Assembly (NCBI GenBank): GCA_002374095.1
Contig: DFKY01000023.1
Location: 1-64,000 of the forward strand
Reading direction: 5' to 3'
DNA: 64,000 nucleotides
Source of the DNA: Lachnospiraceae bacterium UBA3633
Lineage (GTDB): Bacteria > Bacillota > Clostridia > Lachnospirales > Lachnospiraceae
Shown: in pieces, positions 43,814-51,944 of the stretch
Numbering within the stretch: the stretch's first letter is position 1
Layout of the letters: the number at the start of each line of letters is the position of its first letter
Position numbers and translations under genes: made by a program
Notes under the pieces: generated by a model
The model's database searches: none
Seen by the model: the letters and a program-made list of their open reading frames with translations, nothing else
Told to the model about the DNA's origin: nothing

Positions 43814-45266
43814 CTAATCCGTTGTTTTTATGCCTTTTTTGAAGTCATCAACCAGTGATTTTGCGAGGTCAATTTTATTTCTAAGTGCCCTTAAGACCTT
43901 CCTGTCTATTGTGTTTTTGCAAATTAAATAAATATAGTGGCAGTTCTCTTTTTGCCCTGCTCTATGGATTCTTGCCTTGCACTGCTCGAAATTTGCCATT
44001 GAGTAGTCAAGTGAATAAAACACCATAGTGCTCGCTGCAGTTAATGTGATTCCAAGACCACAAGTTGCTATTTGCCCTACAAAAACTTTACATTCAGGAT
44101 TCTCTTGAAACTCTTTGACCTGCTCGTCTCTATCCTTTACCTCGCCTCGTATCACTGAGTACTTAATCTTTTTTAATGCAAGCATATCCTCAATGGCATC
44201 AAGTTCCTTATTAAACTTTGCAATGATTACGAGTTTTTTATCCTCCTGCATTGCTGTATCAACTATGTCAATTAGTGCTTCCATTTTTGCAGTACTAACT
44301 GTAGAGTAGTTTTTGTCATCATCAGGTAAGTATCCGCCTGTAGCCTGTGACAACCGCAAAATTTTAGTTAAAACATTAGTGACCGTTAGTTCTTTTTCAT
44401 CGTCTATTTTTGCAAACATCTCGTCCTCAAGTTGCTTATAAATCTTTTTAGCATCAGCCTCCAGCTCTATAGGTATTACATCTTCAGTTATTGGCGACAG
44501 GTCAAGACACTCATCTTTCCTAACTCTGTATGCAATGCTCATAAATCGTTTTTGAAAATCGTCTGTTAATGCCTTTTTAAATATTGGTGTGTGCAATCCA
44601 TATCCGCCCATTGTGAAGTAGTAGTTTCGCCACTTATAAAACGAGTCACCAAATATTGACTTATCTAAATATCGGTACTGGCTGAATACATCTATTTCTT
44701 TATTTGTGATTACTGTACCTGTGAGTAAGAGCTTATATCGTGCATAGTCACCAAGCTCGTGCATGCCTTTACTTTGTGAGCTTCTGTTATCTTTTAACTT
44801 GTGCCCTTCGTCTGCAATTATTAAATGAGCACCGAACGATAAAAGCTCATCCTTCATTCGCCAAGCTGACTCATAATTCACTACTACGACTTTTAGTTTT
44901 TCATCATCGTTAAACTCTTTTAGTTGTTTCTTTTTATTTGCAAGAGAGCCTTTTAGTACTTTCAACTCGTATGCAAAGTTTGCAAATTTCTCAAACTCCT
45001 GCTCCCACACACCTAATATTGAAAGCGGTGCTACTATCAACACCTTACTTATTTTGTCTTCTTGATATAACCGCCCTGCAATTAAAATGCTGGTTACCGT
45101 TTTCCCTGTTCCTATTTCACATCTCCATTAACAAAGCGAATCCTCTTCGTAATGGAGATACGGCATCACCTCCAATCCCTGCACCAAAGGTACGAAGAGC
45201 TAACTCTGCACCTTTTAATTGGTGGTTAAACGGCTTTATTTTTATAATTTCTGATAATTCGTTCAT
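43814..45266 (-). pseudogene. SNF2-type DEAD/DEAH helicase with apparent frameshift
   Basis: The N-terminal part starts at ATG 45266 (AAGGAG upstream) and runs KIKPFNHQLKGAELALRTFG to FALLMEM, then stops at TGA 45117. The +1 frame continues with E-I-G-T-G-K-T (Walker A), VLIVAPLSIL, IADEGHKL, and helicase C-terminal motifs AIHRAGQ-like ARIHRAGQ, to 43814. The break falls just before Walker A. The distal 409-aa open frame starts after Walker A and would be inactive alone. Mutation, programmed +1 shift or sequencing error are all possible. Confidence 0.75.
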
Positions 45267-45693
45267 ATTGTTTTTTGTCTCCTTTTCTCAATAATTGATG
45301 TAAGTGTGAATGCACTGATATACTTGGCAGCACCACTAAGTTCCTCATATCATTGTTTTGCTTGTTAAGGTCTATGTGATGCACCACCTCGCCTTTTCTT
45401 AACTTGCGACCTAACATCTGCTCTGCTACGACTCTGTGTTCATGTCTACCTAAAAACTTGTTATATGACTTTTCGCCTTTACCAGTTCTTTCAAGTACTT
45501 GTTCCCTTTTATTTAGTCGCATCTTTTTAGTCCACTTTTTATTCATAGGATTTTCTGATTTGTTATATTTAGTCATCCTCTCACTGTTCCACAGATACAG
45601 ATGTTTTGGCTTACAGAAGTTATGCTCTTTCACACTTCGGTTTTCTTTTTTAAATGTCTTCTTGCACCAGTTGCATATCACTTCCACTTTCAT
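45226..45693 (-). CDS. HNH endonuclease
   Basis: A 155-aa homing-type HNH. A CNWCKKTF zinc knuckle is followed by HRVVAEQMLGRKLRKGEVVH and HIDLNKQNNDMRNLVVLP, the HNH_3 core. Such free-standing nucleases are frequent in phage replication modules. ATG 45693 lies seven bases after AAGGAG. It overlaps the helicase start by 41 bp. Confidence 0.85.
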   Translation of the reverse strand: MKVEVICNWCKKTFKKENRSVKEHNFCKPKHLYLWNSERMTKYNKSENPMNKKWTKKMRLNKREQVLERTGKGEKSYNKFLGRHEHRVVAEQMLGRKLRKGEVVHHIDLNKQNNDMRNLVVLPSISVHSHLHQLLRKGDKKQYERIIRNYKNKAV

Positions 45694-45799
45694 TTTCAAG
45701 CTCCTTAAGTCTTGCCTCTAAAAGTGTTTTTATATAATCAAGTACTTTTATTCCGTAACTCAGCAAGACATGTTCTTTGGTTTTTGTTTTTTCTACCAT
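45650..45799 (-). CDS. Small protein overlapping the HNH gene
   Basis: A 49-aa protein (MVEKTKTKEHVLLSYGIKVL, helical centre). AAAGGAGTAAACA precedes ATG 45799. It overlaps the HNH gene by about 44 bp. Good ribosome site and gapless placement support it; function unknown. Confidence 0.55.
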   Translation of the reverse strand: MVEKTKTKEHVLLSYGIKVLDYIKTLLEARLKELENESGSDMQLVQEDI

Positions 45800-45802
45800 T
45801 GT

Positions 45803-45985
45803 TTACTCCTTTACTTCTTCAATTTGGATTTTTCCAATTTGCTTTGATGGATTAAGAACTATTACTTCCGAGTAATCGCCAAATAAGAGTTTTAGTATTT
45901 TTTCTCTTATTCGTATGTGCCTGCTCTGTAGTATTTCTTCTCTGCCGTTCTTAGTCTCAACCATCACTTTTACATTGTGTTTCAT
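45803..45985 (-). CDS. Small replication-region protein
   Basis: A 60-aa beta/alpha protein (KHNVKVMVETKNGREEILQS). GGAGGTG precedes ATG 45985 and the conserved GGCGGA element lies just upstream, making it the first gene of the HNH-helicase unit. Function unknown. Confidence 0.6.
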   Translation of the reverse strand: MKHNVKVMVETKNGREEILQSRHIRIREKILKLLFGDYSEVIVLNPSKQIGKIQIEEVKE

Positions 45986-46000
45986 AGGCTCACCTCCTTC

Positions 46001-46027
46001 ACTTACTTACAAAAGTTCCGCCTATTT
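46001..46027 (-). promoter_or_regulatory. Conserved leader element AAAATAGGCGGA, copy 3 (diverged)
   Basis: Minus-strand AAAATAGGCGGA followed by GTAAGTAAG before GGAGGTG of the 45985 gene. The second block is diverged compared with the copies at 7042 and 43782. Confidence 0.5.
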
Positions 46028-46035
46028 TTGAAACA

Positions 46036-46062
46036 CTAAAAATACCCACCACTACTGGTGGG
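46036..46062 (-). terminator. Terminator of the sigma-like gene
   Basis: CCCACCA/TGGTGGG stem (46045-46051 with 46056-46062), followed on the minus strand by TATTTTTAG, 8 bp after the sigma-like gene stop. Confidence 0.75.
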
Positions 46063-46069
46063 CATACTT

Positions 46070-46663
46070 TTACTTCTTTGGAATATCCTTTCCATAGAAC
46101 TTGACTGCTTTTCTTTTAATCTTTCTGTATCTTGACTCTAAAGCATCTACATTTTTGCCAGTTTCATCTGCAATCTCCTGTAGGCTCTTGCAATTAAAGA
46201 TATGCTCTTCAATTAGAGCTATGTCTTCAGCTTTTAATGTCTTGTAAAACTCTTTGAGTCTTTTATCAGACTCAATTTCTTTAGTATCATCCTCAGGCTC
46301 GCTAAATAAAATACTGAATGGGTCGCCCTTAGGGTCAGGTATCTGCTCTAATGGGTCGCCATACATCTCTGTGCCATCTTCATCGTGGCTTTCAGCATCA
46401 AAATATAAATCTCGCTTATCATACTCTTTCCTGTCCGCCCTATCTTCAGCATTATCCATCTCGTCAAGTGTCTTAATAAACTCATAGGTATCGTCAGTTA
46501 TAGCTATTTTTGTTTGCTTTGGTACTGGTCTACCATTTTCGTCATAGTCAATGAACTCGTAAATGTAGCAGTTTTCAGATTCGCTTAAATAATTAGTTCT
46601 GTTTTTTGAATAGTAACTTGTTCTTTGTAATTTTGATTCTTTTTTACCTTTTTTCTTTCTCAT
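46070..46663 (-). CDS. Sigma-70-like phage transcription factor
   Basis: A 197-aa protein. The C-terminal 55 residues (LIEEHIFNCKSLQEIADETG, then ALESRYRKIKRKAVKFYG) form a sigma region-4 HTH; the middle is acidic. AAGGAGAG precedes ATG 46663. First gene of the replication module, so it probably activates early or middle genes, perhaps those with the GGCGGA leader element. Confidence 0.78.
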   Translation of the reverse strand: MRKKKGKKESKLQRTSYYSKNRTNYLSESENCYIYEFIDYDENGRPVPKQTKIAITDDTYEFIKTLDEMDNAEDRADRKEYDKRDLYFDAESHDEDGTEMYGDPLEQIPDPKGDPFSILFSEPEDDTKEIESDKRLKEFYKTLKAEDIALIEEHIFNCKSLQEIADETGKNVDALESRYRKIKRKAVKFYGKDIPKK

Positions 46664-47009
46664 GTGAAACTCTCCTTTTTGAAATTTTGTTTGAGAGTTC
46701 CACAAAAAAAGACATCCATAGAAAACTATAGTGGAGTGTCAATTTCACAAATTAAATACTAAAAAACAGCTTTAGTTATTCAATTTTTATGAAACTCTCC
46801 ACTATCATTTTTCTTGGATATCCTTTCATCGAATTAAATGATAGTTTTAAATTTACTGCTATTGATAAATTCTGAAAAAATTCACATTTTTGATTGTTAA
46901 AAACTATCAATAGTTGTATAATTAATATATCCCATTTTATCAGATAAGGCTTTTTTTTAAGTTAACAGAGTTCACAAGAGTTCACAGTAAATGTAAACGA
47001 GGTCAGCAT
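46664..47009. other. Divergent regulatory region between replication module and defence island
   Basis: 346 bp without a supported gene. It holds the rightward promoter at 46894-46922 with a spacer palindrome, the GTGGAG...CTCCAC inverted motif (about 46732 and 46793), and presumably the leftward promoter of the sigma-like gene, which I could not place with confidence. Confidence 0.5.
46894..46922 (+). promoter_or_regulatory. Promoter of the defence island with spacer palindrome
   Basis: TTGTTA (46894-46899), 17-bp spacer, TATAAT (46917-46922). The spacer contains the perfect dyad AACTAT-CA-ATAGTT (46902-46915), well placed for a repressor to occlude RNA polymerase. Confidence 0.7.
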
Positions 47010-47549
47010 ATGGATTTTATAGATTTTATAGAAATTTTATATCCACATATTTGCCAAGGATATGGTCAGCAAGACAGATTGGCATTCTTTTGTGAACTAA
47101 TCACATCTCCTAAAGAAGATAGTGATTTAAATGACGACTATACTGAAGCAATTCACAAATACCAAAACAAAAGTCAAAAGAGTGCGGTAAGTGAAATCTT
47201 TAATAAAAACAGACCATTTCCAAATGAACTAATGAAGTTAATTAAAAATCATTTTGATGTCTCTCGTTTAATTGAAGAATTAGAAAAAATCAACTGGGGA
47301 GACGAACAAGAACTGGTAATCACTGCATTTAGAAACAACAACAAAAAAATATCAAAAGAAAACTTCATAAATGACATAATAAATGTTTTAAATGAAATTA
47401 TTGGCAAACCAAATTCAACAAACAATAAGACAATAAATAATTTCTATATAAATCAATCTGGTGATAAAGGCACAATTATTGCTCATGCTGATAAAATTGA
47501 ACTTACAATAGGGGGTAACAATGGACGAAATAAAAATAATAAAAAATGA
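47010..47549 (+). CDS. Defence-operon protein 1 with QSGD motif
   Basis: A 179-aa protein with a mostly helical N-terminal domain (FIEILYPHICQGYGQQDRLA, then FNKNRPFPNELMKLI) and a C-terminal motif INQSGDKGTIIAHADKIEL (about 147-165). The next protein carries an equivalent motif near its N-terminus. GAGGTC precedes the ATG. First gene of an operon with an ABC ATPase; by analogy with ABC three-component conflict systems it could be an effector or sensor. No catalytic residues recognised. Confidence 0.75.
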   Translation: MDFIDFIEILYPHICQGYGQQDRLAFFCELITSPKEDSDLNDDYTEAIHKYQNKSQKSAVSEIFNKNRPFPNELMKLIKNHFDVSRLIEELEKINWGDEQELVITAFRNNNKKISKENFINDIINVLNEIIGKPNSTNNKTINNFYINQSGDKGTIIAHADKIELTIGGNNGRNKNNKK

Positions 47550-48117
47550 AACTCCAGTAACCGCTGTCTCTCCTCATATCACACAAAGTGGTGATAGCAA
47601 TATAGCAATTGGTCATTTAAATAAATTAGAAGCTAAAATTTATAGATACGAAAACAACGAAGAATTCCCAATTGCACAATTAGATATTGAAGCACAGTTT
47701 TACAACTTGTTAATAACAAACAAAACGAAAATTTTAATTAAAGACGAAATAATATTTAAAGAAAGCGATTTCTTTAAATATACAAATAAAGCTCTCTACC
47801 ATCAATTCTTTAACAAAACTGAATCTGCAAAAAATATGATATATTCATTCCCTACTCTTTTATTACCGCCTATAGACATAACAACCAATAAAGAGTTTAC
47901 TGCAGGTCTTTGTCAAATATATTCTATTCAAGAAACATGCAATATTTATAAAATTCAATATCATAATTTTAATCAAATAGAGTGCGAATTAATTAAAAAT
48001 AATTTAGAAAATTTAAATTTGATTATCAAGAAAAGAAATAGTGAATTAAATTATCCACATTTTGCTATCAAAAAATGTAACCTAAACTCTGCATTAGGAG
48101 GTGTCTATGATAAATAA
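47521..48117 (+). CDS. Defence-operon protein 2 with QSGD motif
   Basis: A 198-aa protein. ITQSGDSNIAIGHLNKLEA (about 20-38) aligns without gaps to the C-terminal motif of protein 1, and an alpha/beta domain of unknown type follows. It overlaps protein 1 by 29 bp and the ATPase by 11 bp, so all three are tightly coupled. It would correspond to the middle component of an ABC three-component system, which is inference. Confidence 0.75.
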   Translation: MDEIKIIKNETPVTAVSPHITQSGDSNIAIGHLNKLEAKIYRYENNEEFPIAQLDIEAQFYNLLITNKTKILIKDEIIFKESDFFKYTNKALYHQFFNKTESAKNMIYSFPTLLLPPIDITTNKEFTAGLCQIYSIQETCNIYKIQYHNFNQIECELIKNNLENLNLIIKKRNSELNYPHFAIKKCNLNSALGGVYDK

Positions 48118-50353
48118 AGCAAAAGGTGACATCACAAGCATAACTATAAATACAGCTACTTATCACAACGAAAAACTTAATCCTACACTAATTAATTTTT
48201 TCTTTGGCAACAATGGATGTGGAAAATCGAGCCTTGCTCGCTTTATATATGAATTAAAAGATAAGTATCCAAATAATGAATTTTTAATTTACGATTCAAA
48301 ATATAAAAAAGAAAATATAAAAAATTTAAAAGGGATATTCACTCTTAACAAAAAGAATCTTGAATTAGAAAACAAAATTGCTGAAAACAAAAAGAAAATC
48401 GAAGATGAACTTGCTAACATTGAAAAGAATAAAGCTGAAATTGATAGAATTGATTCAAGCATAACTAAAGAAGCAAAAGAGTATCAAGAACAAATAAAAA
48501 AAATATCTGAACCATATAAAGAAAAGTTCCCAAAGGCTTTTAAGGGAAGAAGTTATGCAAATAAAATAGTTGAGAAATTAAATGAAGTAAAACAAGTTGA
48601 CCATGATATAAATGATATAAAAAAATTATACGAAACAGCTTATGGCAACGAGACTAACCCATTGAATAAATTACAGCATGCCGCCACAGCAATAAAGTCA
48701 TTCAACATGGCAGGTAGAAAGTTAATAAACATATCAATTGTAGGCTCCCAAGATACAGATTTTGCAAAATTTGTCAAAAAACTTGGTGCTCAAGATTGGG
48801 TTCAAGTAGGCTACAATAATTATTTAAATGATGATGGTTTATGCCCATTTTGTCAAAGAAAGCTTGAAAATAATTTTGAAGATAAGATTAAACAATGCTT
48901 TGATGAAAGTTATACAGAAAACATTCAAGAGTTTTTGAAATTTGCTGGAAGCTATAGTACTGAAAGTCAAGAAATTATTGCTATATTAAAATCTAACTTA
49001 AATTTAACAATTCCTTTTGAGCACGAAAAAGAATACAAAGATAAAGTATCAATTATTGAAAAGACAATTACTAACAACTTACTAAGTTTGTCTGCTAAAA
49101 AGAAAGAACCATCAAGCAAACATGAATTCTATAGTATTGATGAACAATTGCAAGAAATTAATAATTTAATAACTTCAATAAATAATGAAATTCAAAAACA
49201 CAATGATATTATTTTAAGCAAAGAAACAAATAAAGTTGAATGTACAAATCAGATTTTTGAACTTATAAATTTTAATACTCAAAATTTAAAATTTATACAA
49301 GACCAAAGATTTGCTGGATACAACAAAGTAAAAAATGAACTTTTGCAATCATGCGAAAACTCTGCAAATATTATAAATTCTTTACAAAATGAAATCGCTA
49401 ATGCCAATAAAAATACTGTAAATACAAGCAAAGTAGTTGAAGATATCAACAATCTACTTGGGCTTTCAGGATATCAAGGTTTTTATATTAAAGAACTTCC
49501 ATCTGATAATGGTATAAGCAAATATACAATTGTGAGAGAAGATGGTACATTAGCGGAAAATAACTTAAGTGAGGGCGAAGAAAATTTTATTGCATTTTTA
49601 TACTTTTACTTCCAAGTTAAGTACAGTGCAACTGAAACACCAAATGACAGAAAAATTGTTATAATTGATGACCCTGTTTCAAGTATGGATACAAACTCTC
49701 TTTATATAATTAGTTCGTTGATAAAAGAATTAATAAACATATGTGCGAACACATATGAATTATTTGGTGACGAAAATCTTGGTGATTTTATTTCTCAAAT
49801 TTTCATTTTGACACACAACATATATTTCCATAACGAAATTACACAAAACTTTAATACAAAAAATGAGTATGTTTATTTTTTCACTATTAACAAAGAAAAC
49901 AATAAATCAACCATACACAACTGTATAAGTATTGACAAAGATAATAACGAAATAATTTATAACCCTATTAGTAATTCTTACACTCTTTTATGGCAAGAAT
50001 ACAGAGAAACAACATCTCCTATTCTAAAGTTAAATGCTATAAAAAGAATACTTGATTACTATTTCATTCAATTTAGTGGGTATAAAGAAGAAAAGTTATT
50101 GGACTTAATTAATAAAAATGAAGAACAATTCATAATGAGAGACCCTAAAACAAATGAAGTAATTGATACTAATAATTTAAAATGGGCTCGAATGTTAATT
50201 AATCAAATCTCATCATACGGCAGATTTCAAGAAGACATTTATTATTCAAATATTACAACTACAACAATGCCAATAGTTGAAGCTGTATTTAAACAAATTT
50301 TTATAGCATTAGAGCAAGAACAGCATTATAACATGATGATGCAAAACTTATAA
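48107..50353 (+). CDS. ABC/AAA_13-type ATPase with zinc-hook-like CPFC
   Basis: A 748-aa SMC-like ATPase. Walker A GNNGCGKSS (34-42), coiled coil, CPFC (Cys246 and Cys249) like the zinc hook of Rad50 and RloC, second coiled coil, signature LSEGE (487-491), Walker B IVIIDD (517-522), then the H-loop LTHNIYFH and a 180-aa C-terminal domain. The N-x-x-S-H stretch of PrrC/RloC-type proteins reads N-Q-I-S-S-Y here, and no HEPN R-x4-6-H is obvious. Probably the sensor/motor of a defence complex. AGGAGG precedes ATG 48107. Confidence 0.85.
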   Translation: MINKAKGDITSITINTATYHNEKLNPTLINFFFGNNGCGKSSLARFIYELKDKYPNNEFLIYDSKYKKENIKNLKGIFTLNKKNLELENKIAENKKKIEDELANIEKNKAEIDRIDSSITKEAKEYQEQIKKISEPYKEKFPKAFKGRSYANKIVEKLNEVKQVDHDINDIKKLYETAYGNETNPLNKLQHAATAIKSFNMAGRKLINISIVGSQDTDFAKFVKKLGAQDWVQVGYNNYLNDDGLCPFCQRKLENNFEDKIKQCFDESYTENIQEFLKFAGSYSTESQEIIAILKSNLNLTIPFEHEKEYKDKVSIIEKTITNNLLSLSAKKKEPSSKHEFYSIDEQLQEINNLITSINNEIQKHNDIILSKETNKVECTNQIFELINFNTQNLKFIQDQRFAGYNKVKNELLQSCENSANIINSLQNEIANANKNTVNTSKVVEDINNLLGLSGYQGFYIKELPSDNGISKYTIVREDGTLAENNLSEGEENFIAFLYFYFQVKYSATETPNDRKIVIIDDPVSSMDTNSLYIISSLIKELINICANTYELFGDENLGDFISQIFILTHNIYFHNEITQNFNTKNEYVYFFTINKENNKSTIHNCISIDKDNNEIIYNPISNSYTLLWQEYRETTSPILKLNAIKRILDYYFIQFSGYKEEKLLDLINKNEEQFIMRDPKTNEVIDTNNLKWARMLINQISSYGRFQEDIYYSNITTTTMPIVEAVFKQIFIALEQEQHYNMMMQNL

Positions 50354-50374
50354 ACTATCATCAAAGGAGAATTT

Positions 50375-51145
50375 ATGGCTATCACAGAAAAAGAGCTGCT
50401 ACTGCCAGCTCTGTATTTAATATCAAAGAATGACAAGCTAAATACAACCAAACTAATAAAATCTTTAACAGAGTTATACAAACCTGAAGGTCATGATGCA
50501 GAAATAATTAGCGGAAGAAACGACACTTTTTTCTCACAAAAAGTTCGCAACTTAACTGGAAGTCATTATAGCACAAATAAAATGAGCGATTATACTGGCA
50601 GAGATAAAAATGGATACTTTAGCTTAACTCAGTTAGGTACTGACTATCTAAACAAACATATTGAAGATTTAGATTACATTTTTAATACTGGCTTCAGTTA
50701 TAAAGATAAAGCAAATGTAACAAACAAACTATCTAAAGAATCCGCTAATAACAAATTACTAATTTTAGACGAAAATGTAACCGTAAGTGAAGGCGAAACC
50801 AAAACAAAACAAGCAAAAGTTAAAAGTCGTTCTACACAATTAAGAGATGCTGCGATAGATTATTTCTCAAAAACTACTAATGGCTTGAAATGCTGTGTAT
50901 GTGGATTTGATTTTTACAAAAAATATGGTGCTCGTGGTAAGAACTATATTGAAATCCACCACGAAAAACCAGTATCTCAGTATGAAAAAGAGGATATAAC
51001 CGTAACAATAAAAGAAGCAATAAAAAATTTGAAACCACTATGCTCCAACTGTCATAAAATGATACACCGTTATCCAAAAGAGCTTTTGTCAGTAAGCGAA
51101 TTAAAAGATATTGTAAAATCGGAGGAATCAAAAAATGATAATTAA
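50375..51145 (+). CDS. HNH restriction endonuclease with N-terminal recognition-like domain
   Basis: A 256-aa protein. Residues 1-100 resemble a winged-helix reader (ELLLPALYLISKNDKLNTTK); the C-terminal HNH has CCVCGFDF, IEIHHEKPVS and LCSNCHKMIH. McrA/Mrr-like enzymes with this layout cut modified or foreign DNA. It overlaps the PD-(D/E)XK gene by 11 bp. It may be part of the R-M system or an independent enzyme. AAAGGAGA precedes the ATG. Confidence 0.85.
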   Translation: MAITEKELLLPALYLISKNDKLNTTKLIKSLTELYKPEGHDAEIISGRNDTFFSQKVRNLTGSHYSTNKMSDYTGRDKNGYFSLTQLGTDYLNKHIEDLDYIFNTGFSYKDKANVTNKLSKESANNKLLILDENVTVSEGETKTKQAKVKSRSTQLRDAAIDYFSKTTNGLKCCVCGFDFYKKYGARGKNYIEIHHEKPVSQYEKEDITVTIKEAIKNLKPLCSNCHKMIHRYPKELLSVSELKDIVKSEESKNDN

Positions 51146-51944
51146 ATATTCTGAATTCAAACACAAGTTAAATGAAAAAATTAAATCTGATGCAGATTTC
51201 TATTATGAGTTAGTCACTACTGTCCTTGAAAACCCGAATAGATATACAGGTATATTTAGAGTAAGCAATGCCAAAACAAAACTAATTCAAAATGTTACTC
51301 AAAGTCGTGAAATCAAATTTGGCGACTTTATGGAAGACATTGTAACACAATATATTTCACTAATTGGATATGAAAATTTAGATAAAAATATAGGAACAGA
51401 CAATGAGGGTAATGCTCTAAGTGCCGACCAAGTTTTCACAAAAGGTAATACTGTTTATTTAATTGAACAAAAAATTCGTGATGACCACGATAGTACTAAA
51501 AAAAGGGGACAATATGAAAACTTTAAAAAGAAATATGACCTTTTACAGAAAAAGTTCCCTCAAAAAAGCATTGATGCCACAATGTGGTTTATCGATGATA
51601 GCTTATGTAAAAACAGAAGGTACTATACTGATACCGCTATTGAAGATAATAAAAATAAAGTTGCCAAACACATTCTATACGGCGGAGACCTATTTAAAGA
51701 AATATTCAAAAGAATTGATGTGTGGGACGAAATTTGTAATCATTTGTCAACTAACAAAAAAGAAAGAACAGATGAAATACTTGAAATACCTGATTTTGAC
51801 ACAAGTAAAGAAATACTTGATGCATTAAAAAAGATTAAGGCTGAAAACCCTAATCTTATTAGAAAATTATTATCTGATAAACCTCAATATCAACAATTAA
51901 GATTTGAACTTTTTAATACAAACTATAATCTATCTAAAATTTAA
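51135..51944 (+). CDS. Type II restriction endonuclease, PD-(D/E)XK (HinfI-like context)
   Basis: A 269-aa protein. Asp98 (SADQVF), Glu111 and Lys113 (YLIEQKIRDDHD) form a PD-(D/E)XK site; the size is close to that of R.HinfI. It converges on a HinfI-like methyltransferase with a 4-bp overlap, which predicts GANTC as the target. I infer the specificity from the methyltransferase, not from this protein. GGAGG precedes ATG 51135. Confidence 0.82.
   Translation: MIIKYSEFKHKLNEKIKSDADFYYELVTTVLENPNRYTGIFRVSNAKTKLIQNVTQSREIKFGDFMEDIVTQYISLIGYENLDKNIGTDNEGNALSADQVFTKGNTVYLIEQKIRDDHDSTKKRGQYENFKKKYDLLQKKFPQKSIDATMWFIDDSLCKNRRYYTDTAIEDNKNKVAKHILYGGDLFKEIFKRIDVWDEICNHLSTNKKERTDEILEIPDFDTSKEILDALKKIKAENPNLIRKLLSDKPQYQQLRFELFNTNYNLSKI

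Noticed and set aside
45121..45159. Invertible DNA switch at ATCTCCATTA...TAATGGAGAT in the helicase gene
   Set aside because: Inverting the segment does not restore an open frame (a stop remains in each frame), so phase variation by inversion does not explain the break.
51463..51828. 121-codon plus-strand frame inside the restriction endonuclease gene
   Set aside because: Same strand but different frame from the PD-(D/E)XK gene, which has the conserved residues and the ribosome site.
47010..51944. CRISPR array or retron in the accessory region
   Set aside because: No regularly spaced palindromic repeats with unique spacers, and no reverse transcriptase. The iteron arrays at the prophage ends have spacers too short for CRISPR.
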